Source of the DNA: CALEMW01 sp964343835
GTDB lineage: Bacteria; Krumholzibacteriota; Krumholzibacteriia; LZORAL124-64-63
Direction of reading: 5' to 3'
Assembly: GCA_964343835.1 (NCBI GenBank)
Contig: CAYFKR010000009.1
Location: forward strand, 62,001-126,000
DNA length: 64,000 nucleotides
Positions 26,011 through 33,076 of this stretch are shown piece after piece. A model generated the notes under the pieces. The model ran no database searches, was not told the origin of the DNA, and saw only the letters and a list, made by a program, of their open reading frames with translations. Both the position numbers and the translations under genes were made by a program. Numbering within the stretch: position 1 is the first letter of the stretch; each line of letters opens with the position of its first letter.

Positions 26011-26549
26011 TACCAGTCCTCCACCACGGCCGCGAGCACATCGCGGACGATCTCGGCGGCCGCCTCGGACCGCGCCGTCTCCTCGCTCGTGCCGTCGCTG
26101 CCGTCCAGCAGGAACGATCCCGTGCCGGTGATGCGCTTGCGGGGGAAGATCTCCTCGCCGGTCTGCCGGTTGCGGAACGTGAGTTCAACCTGGATCTGCA
26201 GCCGGTATTCGTCGACCTGGAGGTTCGAGCCCCCGGAGACGGACGTGAAGGCGGCAGTCCGCGAGTAGCGGACGACCCGGCCGGCCAGCTCGGTGACGGC
26301 GTCCTCCTCGGGCGTGACCTTCAGGGTGTTGTCCTCCTGGAGGGCCGCGATGATGTCCTCGGTCAGGTCGATGCCGATGGTGGGCTCGGACGTCGCATTC
26401 TCCAGGTACGGCACGTGGACGCGTCGGATCGTGTCGTCGACCCGGCCGGATTGGGTGGAGTACACGCCGCACCCGGCCGTCACGGACAGGATCAGGAGCG
26501 ACAGAGCGACGGTGGCCGCGATGCGCGTCGATCGGTCAGGAAAGGCCAT
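26010..26549 (-). CDS. lptE: LPS-assembly lipoprotein LptE
   Basis: Outer-membrane lipoprotein that plugs LptD during LPS insertion. Its 179 residues start with a signal peptide ending LSVTAGC, a lipobox. The family pattern follows: GVYS, VHVPYLENATSEPTIGIDLTEDI, and a beta-rich core ending in EIVRDVLAAV. It overlaps the regulator gene upstream by 14 bp and holA downstream by 1 bp, so all three are coupled. Confidence 0.85.
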   Translation of the reverse strand: MAFPDRSTRIAATVALSLLILSVTAGCGVYSTQSGRVDDTIRRVHVPYLENATSEPTIGIDLTEDIIAALQEDNTLKVTPEEDAVTELAGRVVRYSRTAAFTSVSGGSNLQVDEYRLQIQVELTFRNRQTGEEIFPRKRITGTGSFLLDGSDGTSEETARSEAAAEIVRDVLAAVVEDW

Positions 26550-27918
26550 ATTTCTTGAACCTGCTGCGGAACTTGTCGCGGTTGAGGCCGAGCATGCGGG
26601 CGGCTCGGCTCTGATTGCCTCCGGCCTCCCGGTAGGCGCGTCGCATCAGGGATTCCTCGAGGTCGGCGACCATGCCCTCCAGGTCCACGCCGTCGGCGGG
26701 CCAGGGCGCCTCGGCCGCTCCGAGGTGCGTATCGGTCGGAGCGGGCGCCCCATCCAGGGCCAGGTGCCGTCGCTCCAGGAGTTCCCCGTCGGCCAGCAAC
26801 ACCGCCCGCTCCACGACGTTCCTGACTTCCCGCACGTTGCCGGGCCAGCGATAGGCTTCGAGTGCTTCGCGAGCCGACTCGCCGAACCCCTTGAATTGCT
26901 TCGTGAACTGAGCGTTGAAGACGGCCAGGAAATGCTCTGCCAGCGGCAGCACGTCCTCGGGCCGCTCCCTCAGGGGGGGGATGCGCAGGGGGACCACGTT
27001 CAGCCGGTAGTAGAGATCCTCGCGGAAGGCCCCCTCCTCCACCATGGCCGCCAGGTCGCGGTTGGTGGCGGAGATGACCCGCACGTCCACGCTGATGTCC
27101 TTGACCCCGCCCACGCGGCGGAACGCCTGCTTCTCCAGCACGCGCAGGAGCTTGACCTGCAAGGGCAGGCTCATCTCGCCGATCTCGTCCAGGAACAGGG
27201 TGCCGCGGTCGGCGAGCTCCAGCAGGCCGGGCTTGGCCTGCACGGCGCCGGTGAAGGCGCCCTCCTCGTGGCCGAACAGCTCGGACTCCAGGAGCTTCTC
27301 GGGCAGGGCGCCGCAGTTGAGCTCCAGGAACGCCCCGTCGCTGCGGGGCGACGACGAGTGGATGAGGTTGGCCAGCACGTCCTTGCCGACGCCGCTCTCC
27401 CCGTCGATCAGGACCGTGGTCCCTCCCCCGGCCGCCAGCTTGCGCACGGTCTCGTAGACGGCCTGCATGGCCGGCGCGGCGCTCATCACGAACCCGGGCG
27501 TGACGTGGAAAAACTGGCCCTGGCGATGCCTCGTGTAGAGCCGCCGGGCCGTCCGCGTGTTGCCCAGCACCCGCTCCACCGACAGCAGGAGCTGCTCGAG
27601 GTTGAAGGGCTTGGTGATGAAGTCGTGGGCCCCGGCACGCACCGCCTCCACGGCGGTCTCGATCTCGCCGTACGCAGTCATGAGGATCACCGCCATGTGC
27701 GGATGCTCCCGGCGCAGCTCGCGCAGCAGGTCGAGACCGTTGCCGTCAGGCAGGAGCATGTCCAGCAGGACCAGGTCGGGACCGACGGCGGGCACGCGCT
27801 CGCGCGCCTCGGCGAGGGAGGTCGCCGTCGTCACGTCGTGGCCCTGTTCCTCCATGGTCCTGCCCAGGAACTGGAGGATGGGCACCTGGTCGTCGACGAT
27901 GAGGATGCGCGCGCTCAT
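26536..27918 (-). CDS. NtrC-family sigma-54 response regulator
   Basis: Two-component activator of 460 residues. The receiver domain has D9/D10, phospho-acceptor D53 (LVLLDMLLPDG) and K103. The AAA+ domain has Walker A GESGVGKD (173-180) and an intact GAFTGA sigma-54 contact loop (220-225), followed by LFLDEIGEM. The C-terminal Fis-type helix-turn-helix is within about 422-460 (NQSRAARMLGLNRDKFRSRF). No histidine kinase is encoded in the window. Being the first gene of the lptE-holA operon, it may respond to envelope state; that is inference. Confidence 0.93.
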   Translation of the reverse strand: MSARILIVDDQVPILQFLGRTMEEQGHDVTTATSLAEARERVPAVGPDLVLLDMLLPDGNGLDLLRELRREHPHMAVILMTAYGEIETAVEAVRAGAHDFITKPFNLEQLLLSVERVLGNTRTARRLYTRHRQGQFFHVTPGFVMSAAPAMQAVYETVRKLAAGGGTTVLIDGESGVGKDVLANLIHSSSPRSDGAFLELNCGALPEKLLESELFGHEEGAFTGAVQAKPGLLELADRGTLFLDEIGEMSLPLQVKLLRVLEKQAFRRVGGVKDISVDVRVISATNRDLAAMVEEGAFREDLYYRLNVVPLRIPPLRERPEDVLPLAEHFLAVFNAQFTKQFKGFGESAREALEAYRWPGNVREVRNVVERAVLLADGELLERRHLALDGAPAPTDTHLGAAEAPWPADGVDLEGMVADLEESLMRRAYREAGGNQSRAARMLGLNRDKFRSRFKKYGLS

Positions 27919-27954
27919 GGTTCCGTCCTGTGGAAGCGGGGTCGGCGAGGTCCG

Positions 27955-27983
27955 ATTATCGGACGCGGACGCCGACGACGCAA
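27955..27983 (-). promoter_or_regulatory. Promoter of the regulator-lptE-holA operon
   Basis: On the minus strand: -35 TTGCGT (27978-27983), 17 bp spacer, -10 GATAAT (27955-27960). The -10 lies inside the palindrome CCGAT-A-ATCGG, a possible operator. Confidence 0.55.
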
Positions 27984-28017
27984 CATGAACTCGCGGGGAT
28001 GGGACGTGGAGGGGAAA

Positions 28018-28662
28018 TCAGTGGGTGCCGTCGCCGCTGGCCAGGACCCGGAACGTCATCAGGAAGATGCGCAGGTCCGTCTTCCAGCCCAGGCTCTGGA
28101 TGTACTGGCGGTCGAGGGCCACCTTGCGGCGGACCGACTCCAGGTCGGTGTCGTAGCCGTTGATGATCTGGGCCAGGCCCGTGATGCCGGGCAGCACCGC
28201 GAGGCGGTCCAGGTAGCAGGGCACGTCGTTCTCGAGCTGCCTGATGAAGCAGAGGCGCTCGGGCCGCGGTCCGATGACGCTCATCTCGCCGCGGATCACG
28301 TTGACGAACTGGGGGAACTCGTCCAGGCGCGACTGGCGCAGGAAACGGCCGACGCGCGTGATGCGGTCGTCGTGCTCGGTGGCCCACTTTGGGCCGTCCT
28401 TCTCGGCGTCGATGCGCATGGTGCGCAGCTTGTACATGTTGAACGGGCGGCCGGGATACACGATGGTCCGACGTTCGCCGACGGTGGCGCAGTCCACGCG
28501 ACGCCGGCGTCGGCGATCCATGCCGATCCTGCTCTGACGAAAAAAGATGGGTCCGCGCGAATCCAGCTTGATGGCCAGGGCGATGAACGGGAGCAGCAGG
28601 CCGAAGACCGTCAACGCGGAAAACGAGATGACGAGATCGACAATCCGCTTGGTCCGGGTCAT
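28018..28662 (-). CDS. Polyprenyl-phosphate sugar-1-phosphate transferase (WbaP/WecA-type initiating enzyme)
   Basis: Bacterial sugar transferase (PF02397 type) that loads the first sugar phosphate onto undecaprenyl phosphate. An N-terminal membrane helix (IVDLVISFSALTVFGLLLP) is followed by the family blocks FFRQSRIGM, FNMYKLRTM, LDEFPQFVNVIRGEMSVIGP and LPGITGLAQI. It carries an unusual Arg-rich insertion (MDRRRRRRVDC) between RIG and the FNMYK block. The start at ATG 28662 (214 residues) is preferred over an in-frame TTG at 28737; neither has a strong ribosome binding site. Confidence 0.85.
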   Translation of the reverse strand: MTRTKRIVDLVISFSALTVFGLLLPFIALAIKLDSRGPIFFRQSRIGMDRRRRRRVDCATVGERRTIVYPGRPFNMYKLRTMRIDAEKDGPKWATEHDDRITRVGRFLRQSRLDEFPQFVNVIRGEMSVIGPRPERLCFIRQLENDVPCYLDRLAVLPGITGLAQIINGYDTDLESVRRKVALDRQYIQSLGWKTDLRIFLMTFRVLASGDGTH

Positions 28663-28878
28663 GTAAAGGGGTTTCGGGTGCGAGCAGCACTTCCTCGGCG
28701 GCCTCGGTGGGCAGCCTGCGGACACGCGACGACTCAAGCTAAACTCCAGGATGGACTTCGACCAGCCGCCCCGGTTCGGGGTGCGTCATGTCGCCCCTCG
28801 CGCGCTCCAAAGCGTTCTCCCTCCGGCGTCCCCCAACGCCTGATTCGTCCGGTCCAAGGCCCGGCACAGATCGCACTA

Positions 28879-28914
28879 AGAATCAAACATCTCGGGCGAG
28901 AATACATTGATTCT
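28879..28914. repeat. Nested inverted repeat over the sugar-transferase promoter start
   Basis: Outer arms AGAATCAA (28879-28886) and TTGATTCT (28907-28914) are perfect complements. An inner palindrome CTCG-GG-CGAG (28891-28900) lies in between. The outer arm overlaps the minus-strand -10 at 28910-28915, so it may be an operator or a 5'-leader hairpin. Confidence 0.65.
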
Positions 28915-28938
28915 ACTGGATTTGTGCCCCGAGTTCAA
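28910..28938 (-). promoter_or_regulatory. Promoter of the sugar-transferase gene
   Basis: On the minus strand: -35 TTGAAC (28933-28938), 17 bp spacer, -10 TAGAAT (28910-28915). Confidence 0.65.
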
Positions 28939-28973
28939 GACTTCTTTCGGTGCCCGGCGTCCTGACTTGAGGT

Positions 28974-29006
28974 AAAAAAAGGGGCCGACCCGGCTGGGTC
29001 GGCCCC
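28974..29006 (-). terminator. Strong terminator of the Wza-like export gene
   Basis: On the minus strand, GGGGCCGACCC, a 4-nt loop, GGGTCGGCCCC and seven T residues, 16 bp after the stop codon. Confidence 0.95.
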
Positions 29007-29021
29007 GAGGGTCGAAAACGG

Positions 29022-29966
29022 CTACTGCTGGATGCGGTGCAGGGTGAACAGCACGGCCGCGCCCGTGCTCAGCGTCCCGAGGATGATCGGGTACGTCGTC
29101 CGCCAGAAGCCGGGCTCGCGGTGCTGCAGGTGCACCGTGTCGCCGGGATGGACCAGGGGGTTGCCCACGGGATCGCCGAGTTCCAGAAAGAGGCTCACGT
29201 CCACCAGGTTGGACTCGAAGCGCCCGTTCTCGCGCTGATGGACCCACCAGACCTTCTCCAGGTCCCCCTCCTCTACCGGAGCGCCCGCCAGCATGAGCAC
29301 GGACATCAGGGGCGTGGGCTCGGTCACCGGGTACACGCCGGGGGCGGCCACGCCGCCGAAGACCTGCACGCCCAGCTCGGGAGGCGCGACGGCTTCGGCC
29401 ATCGTGGGAATGATCACCGTATCGCCGGAGTGCAGCAGCAGGTCCGGGGCCGCCCCGGTGCCGGCCAGGAAGGGCACGAGGTCGTGGGTCGAGTTCACGG
29501 TCAGGCCGTCGCGGACGGCCACCACGCGCACCACCGACGCGTTCGCGTCGGGCGACACGCCACCGGCCTCGCGGATCACCGACCACAGGGTCGGAGGCGA
29601 ATCGAAGGTGTAGCTGCCGGGGCTGCCCACGGCGCCGAGCACGTAGATGCGCAGGGCGTTGTACTGAAGCACGGTGACGGAGACGTCGGTGATCTCGCGG
29701 TTGAAGAGCCGCAGCTTGGACGTCAGCAGTTCCTCCGCCTCGTCGGGCGTCAGGCCCGCCAGGGCGATCTCGCCCACCGGCGGCACCACGGCGGTGCCGT
29801 CGGGCCGGATCAGCAGCTCGGCATCCAGGTCGGGCTGCTGCAGCACGTTGAGCTGCACCACGTCGCCGGCGCCGAGGTGGTAGGACGTGGCGTCCTGGGC
29901 GACGGCCGTCCCGGCGAGGACGATCGACAGCAGGACGAGGGCCGTGATGCGGGCGGCTCGGGTCAT
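29022..29966 (-). CDS. Polysaccharide export protein (Wza-like, SLBB domains)
   Basis: Outer-membrane/periplasmic export protein of 314 residues. A signal peptide ends near AGTAVAQ, with no lipobox Cys. The poly-export domain (YHLGAGDVVQLNVLQQPDL to about residue 110) is followed by two SLBB-like repeats (IYVLGAVGSPGSYTF and VQVFGGVAAPGVYPV). The C-terminus has a hydrophobic segment (TYPIILGTLSTGAAVLFTL) that may insert in the outer membrane as in Wza. The ATG overlaps the stop of the epimerase gene (TGATG). Confidence 0.85.
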   Translation of the reverse strand: MTRAARITALVLLSIVLAGTAVAQDATSYHLGAGDVVQLNVLQQPDLDAELLIRPDGTAVVPPVGEIALAGLTPDEAEELLTSKLRLFNREITDVSVTVLQYNALRIYVLGAVGSPGSYTFDSPPTLWSVIREAGGVSPDANASVVRVVAVRDGLTVNSTHDLVPFLAGTGAAPDLLLHSGDTVIIPTMAEAVAPPELGVQVFGGVAAPGVYPVTEPTPLMSVLMLAGAPVEEGDLEKVWWVHQRENGRFESNLVDVSLFLELGDPVGNPLVHPGDTVHLQHREPGFWRTTYPIILGTLSTGAAVLFTLHRIQQ

Positions 29967-30931
29967 CAATTGACCTCCGGATCGTCGGCGGTGACCGACA
30001 GGGATGCCTGGTACCAGGCGACGGTGTCGGCGAGACCCTCCGCGAACCCGATTTGGGGCTCGTAGCCGAGCACCTTGCGGGCCAGGGTGATGTCCGCCTG
30101 GGAATGGGGCACGTCGCCCACGCGCTCGGGCCCGTGGACGGCCGGGATGTCGGTCCCGGCGTGCTCCTGGATCGTGGCGTAGAGCTCGTTGAGGGAGATG
30201 CGGTCGCCGCAGGCCACGTTGACGGTCACGCCGCCCGGCGCCTCGCACTCCGCGGCGCAGATGTTCGCATGGACCACGTTGGCCACGTAGGTGAAGTCGC
30301 GGGAGAAGGAGCCGTCGCCGTTGATGGTGGGCGCCTCCCCCTGCAGGACCTTCGTGATGAACAGGGGGATCACCGCGGCGTAGGTGCTCTTGGGGTCCTG
30401 GCGCGGGCCGAACACGTTGAAGTAGCGCAGGCCCACGGTGCTCAGCCCGTAGAGCTTGTCGAACACGGAGAGGTACAGCTCGCCCACGTACTTGTTCACC
30501 GCGTACGGCGACAGGGGCTCGTAGCGCATGTCCTCGGTCTTGGGCAGCTCGGGGTTCTCCCCATAGGCGGAGCTGCTGGCCGCGTAGACGAAGCGCTTCA
30601 CGCCGGCGTCGCGGGCGGCCACGAGCATCGTCAGGGTGCCGTCCACGTTGTGCAGGTTGGATTCGATGGGATCGTCCACGCTGCGGGGCACCGACGCCAG
30701 TGCCGCCTGGTGGAAGACCACGTCGACGCCGTCGCAGCAGCGCCGGGCGGTCTCCAGGTCGGTGATGGATCCCTCCACGAATTCGATGCGATCGCGCACG
30801 TGGTCCAGGTTGGCGATGTTGCCCGTCGACAGGTTGTCGAGAACCCAGACCTCCCAGCCCTTCTCCAACAGGGCCGTGGTCAGGTGCGATCCGATGAAAC
30901 CGGCTCCTCCGGTCACGAGACACTTGGTCAT
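29966..30931 (-). CDS. NAD-dependent UDP-GlcNAc/UDP-glucose 4-epimerase (WbpP/GalE type)
   Basis: Short-chain epimerase of 321 residues. The NAD site is TGGAGFIGSHL. The catalytic residues are in ASSSAYG (119-124) and Y143-x3-K147. FHQAALASVPRS and the FGPRQDPKSTYAAVIPLF block are features of WbpP-type UDP-N-acetylhexosamine 4-epimerases. It lies between a nucleotide-sugar dehydrogenase and an export protein, consistent with surface polysaccharide synthesis. Exact substrate (GlcNAc, GlcNAcA or Glc) is not certain. Confidence 0.85.
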   Translation of the reverse strand: MTKCLVTGGAGFIGSHLTTALLEKGWEVWVLDNLSTGNIANLDHVRDRIEFVEGSITDLETARRCCDGVDVVFHQAALASVPRSVDDPIESNLHNVDGTLTMLVAARDAGVKRFVYAASSSAYGENPELPKTEDMRYEPLSPYAVNKYVGELYLSVFDKLYGLSTVGLRYFNVFGPRQDPKSTYAAVIPLFITKVLQGEAPTINGDGSFSRDFTYVANVVHANICAAECEAPGGVTVNVACGDRISLNELYATIQEHAGTDIPAVHGPERVGDVPHSQADITLARKVLGYEPQIGFAEGLADTVAWYQASLSVTADDPEVN

Positions 30932-30952
30932 GATCCCCTCCGCTCCCCTTAT

Positions 30953-32248
30953 CTACAGACGCGTGATGGCGTCGTCGTCGATGCCCTTCAGGGCGTTGCG
31001 AGTATCCACGACCGGCAGGCCCGCCTGCAGCAGCAGGGCGTGGTCCACGGTCCTGTGCGGCGTGACGATCACGGCCGCGTCGAAGGACGCCAGGGCGTCC
31101 GCCGTCCATTCCCCGAGGCGCTCCATCCCCTCGAAGCCGTGGAGGTCCTCCACGTGCGGGTCGTACCAGCTGATCGCCGCGCCCCGCTTGGCCAGCAGTT
31201 CCATGATATCGAGGGACGGCGATTCCCGCACGTCGTCGATGTCGGGCTTGTAGGCCACGCCGACCACCAGGATCCGGCTCCCCTTCACGGCCTTGCCCTG
31301 CTCGTTGAGGGCGTCGGCGGTGAGCCCGGTCACGTAGCGGGGCATGGAGCCGTTCACCTGGCCGGCCAGCTCGATGAAGCGGGCCTCGGAGCCGGCCTGC
31401 TTGGCCTTCCAGGACAGGTAGAAGGGATCGATGGGGATGCAGTGTCCCCCGAGTCCCGGTCCCGGGTAGAAGGGCATGAAGCCGAAGGGCTTGGTGGAGG
31501 CGGCGTCGATCACTTCCCAGACGTTGATGTCCATGGAGTGGCACATCAGGGCGATCTCGTTCACCAGCCCGATGTTCACGCTGCGAAAGGTGTTCTCCAG
31601 CAGCTTGACGGTCTCCGCGACACGCGCGTTCTCCACGGGCACCACGGTGTCCATGACCTCGCCGTAGAGGCAGGCCGCGGCGTCGGTGCAGCCGGGCGTG
31701 ACGCCGCCGACCACCTTCGGGATGTTCTTGGTCTGGTAGACGGGGTTGCCGGGGTCGACGCGCTCGGGCGAGAAGGCCAGGTGGAAATCCTCGCCCACGG
31801 TCATGCCCGTGTCGGCCAGCCGGGGCAGGATGACCTCCTCGCAGGTGCCGGGGTAGGTCGTGCTCTCGAGGATCACGAGCATGCCGTCGTGCAGCACCGG
31901 GGCGATGACGTCGACCGCGGACTGGATGTAGCTCATGTCCGGGTCCTGGGTCTTGCTCAGGGGCGTGGGCACGCAGATGTTCACGCTGTCGCAGTCGGCC
32001 AGGATCGAGGCGTCGGTGGTGGCGGTGAACTGGCCCTTGGCCACCGCATCGGCGACGTCCTGCGTCGGCACGTCGATGATGTAGCTCTCGCCGGCGTTCA
32101 ACCGGTCCACCTTGGACTGGTCAAGGTCGATGCCCACGACCGTGAAACCCGCCTTCACGTATTCCACGGCGAGGGGCAGGCCTACATAGCCCAGGCCGAT
32201 CACGGCCAGCCGGGCGTCACGGGAACGGATCTTCTCGCAGATCTTCAC
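30953..32248 (-). CDS. wbpA: UDP-N-acetylglucosamine 6-dehydrogenase (WbpA-type)
   Basis: Nucleotide-sugar dehydrogenase of 431 residues that oxidises C6 of UDP-GlcNAc (or a close relative) to the uronic acid. The NAD site is IGLGYVGLPLA. CVPTPL and the active-site C270 in PGPGLGGHCIPIDPFYL are intact; the catalytic lysine lies in the ETVKLLENTFRSVNI block. The pattern fits WbpA/WecC-type enzymes better than UDP-glucose dehydrogenase. The start is GTG 32248 with AGAGGA upstream. The epimerase follows after 21 bp. Confidence 0.87.
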   Translation of the reverse strand: MKICEKIRSRDARLAVIGLGYVGLPLAVEYVKAGFTVVGIDLDQSKVDRLNAGESYIIDVPTQDVADAVAKGQFTATTDASILADCDSVNICVPTPLSKTQDPDMSYIQSAVDVIAPVLHDGMLVILESTTYPGTCEEVILPRLADTGMTVGEDFHLAFSPERVDPGNPVYQTKNIPKVVGGVTPGCTDAAACLYGEVMDTVVPVENARVAETVKLLENTFRSVNIGLVNEIALMCHSMDINVWEVIDAASTKPFGFMPFYPGPGLGGHCIPIDPFYLSWKAKQAGSEARFIELAGQVNGSMPRYVTGLTADALNEQGKAVKGSRILVVGVAYKPDIDDVRESPSLDIMELLAKRGAAISWYDPHVEDLHGFEGMERLGEWTADALASFDAAVIVTPHRTVDHALLLQAGLPVVDTRNALKGIDDDAITRL

Positions 32249-32381
32249 GTCGGTCCTCTTGTTGGGCGTACGTCACGGACGGTCGGCGACCGTCGCATCC
32301 TGTCTACCGTGCATTGATCGGCCGGAATTCCCGGCAATTGAACGCTTTCGCGAGGGAGGTTGACACGGGGAAGCCTGAGGA

Positions 32382-32762
32382 TCAAGGACTGTCCGTCGAC
32401 CCCTCGAATTCGAGTTTCAGGCGTTTCATGTCCTGCCGGAGCTCCACAGCCTGACGGGCGTTGGTCACCAACCGACGCACCACGAGGACGGCCATCAGGC
32501 CCACGCCGGCCAGGGACAGCGGTTCCACCCAGCCGGGAGCGCCCCCGCCGTGCTTCTCGAAGGCCATGTGGATGGTCCGGGCGAGCAGCACCAGGGCGAC
32601 CATGAATCCTGCCTGGACCACGGACACGATGATGCGCTGCACGAATTCCTCGCGGCACCGCAGGTACTGGCGCAGGGGGAACAGATCCGCGTCGCCGCCC
32701 TCGAAGCGGGAGCGGAACGGGTGGTCACGACCGGTCGTCCGGGAGTTCCTCGAAATCCGCAT
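32382..32762 (-). CDS. Small membrane protein, unknown function
   Basis: A 126-residue protein with two hydrophobic segments (IIVSVVQAGFMVALVLLA and LAGVGLMAVLVV) and a charged coiled C-terminus. No family is recognised. It overlaps the next upstream gene (32725-32931) by 38 bp, and no in-frame later start with a ribosome binding site is seen. Confidence 0.5.
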   Translation of the reverse strand: MRISRNSRTTGRDHPFRSRFEGGDADLFPLRQYLRCREEFVQRIIVSVVQAGFMVALVLLARTIHMAFEKHGGGAPGWVEPLSLAGVGLMAVLVVRRLVTNARQAVELRQDMKRLKLEFEGSTDSP

Positions 32763-32931
32763 CGCTGATGTCCTGCTGGGTCAGGTCGCCGTAGCGACGA
32801 CGATCCTCGTCCCTGGTCCGTCCCCTGTCCGGGGCCGGTCCGTCGCGGTCGGGGCGGGCACGCCGCAGGGCGCGGGACGCCATCCGCCACACCACGAAGA
32901 GACCGACGATGAGCAGGAGCTTCTGGAACAT
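32725..32931 (-). CDS. Small single-pass membrane protein
   Basis: A 68-residue protein. The N-terminal helix (MFQKLLLIVGLFVVWRMAS) is followed by an Arg/Asp-rich linker and an acidic end with DISDADFEELPDD. Short proteins with this anchor plus a DADFEE-type tail are common but uncharacterised. It lies just downstream (minus strand) of tRNA-Arg(CCG). Confidence 0.55.
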   Translation of the reverse strand: MFQKLLLIVGLFVVWRMASRALRRARPDRDGPAPDRGRTRDEDRRRYGDLTQQDISDADFEELPDDRS

Positions 32932-32952
32932 GACGGAATCCGTAGGTTGGGG

Positions 32953-33029
32953 TGGTACGCCCGACAGGATTCGAACCTGTGGCCTTCTGCTCCGGAGGCA
33001 GACGCTCTATCCAGCTGAGCTACGGGCGC
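32953..33029 (-). tRNA. tRNA-Arg(CCG)
   Basis: 77 nt with encoded CCA. On the minus strand the acceptor GCGCCCG pairs with CGGGCGT. The anticodon stem TCTGC/GCAGA encloses the loop CTCCGGA, giving anticodon CCG. The T arm ACAGGTTCGAATCCTGT is intact. Confidence 0.95.
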
Positions 33030-33045
33030 ACCCTCGAGTCCGGGA

Positions 33046-33074
33046 ATAATGGGACATGGCCCCAGCAGGGTCAA
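33046..33074 (-). promoter_or_regulatory. Promoter of tRNA-Arg(CCG)
   Basis: On the minus strand: -35 TTGACC (33069-33074), 17 bp spacer, -10 CATTAT (33046-33051). It lies just beyond the recN stop. Confidence 0.7.
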
Positions 33075-33076
33075 CT

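Larger units (their letters stand above)
28663..28973 (-). other. Intergenic region upstream of the sugar transferase
   Basis: About 310 bp without a convincing gene on either strand. It holds a good minus-strand promoter (28910-28938), an inverted repeat overlapping that promoter (28879-28914), and otherwise GC-rich leader sequence of about 240 nt before the sugar transferase start. The terminator of the Wza-like gene lies at its right edge. Confidence 0.6.

Noticed and set aside
29022..31544. An 840-codon minus-strand frame that would fuse the export protein to upstream sequence
   Set aside because: Its first 526 codons run out of frame through the epimerase and dehydrogenase genes; the true export protein starts at ATG 29966 with a signal peptide.
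32321..32335. Palindrome GCCGG-AATTC-CCGGC upstream of the dehydrogenase gene
   Set aside because: Short arms and no convincing promoter next to it; not enough to call an operator.
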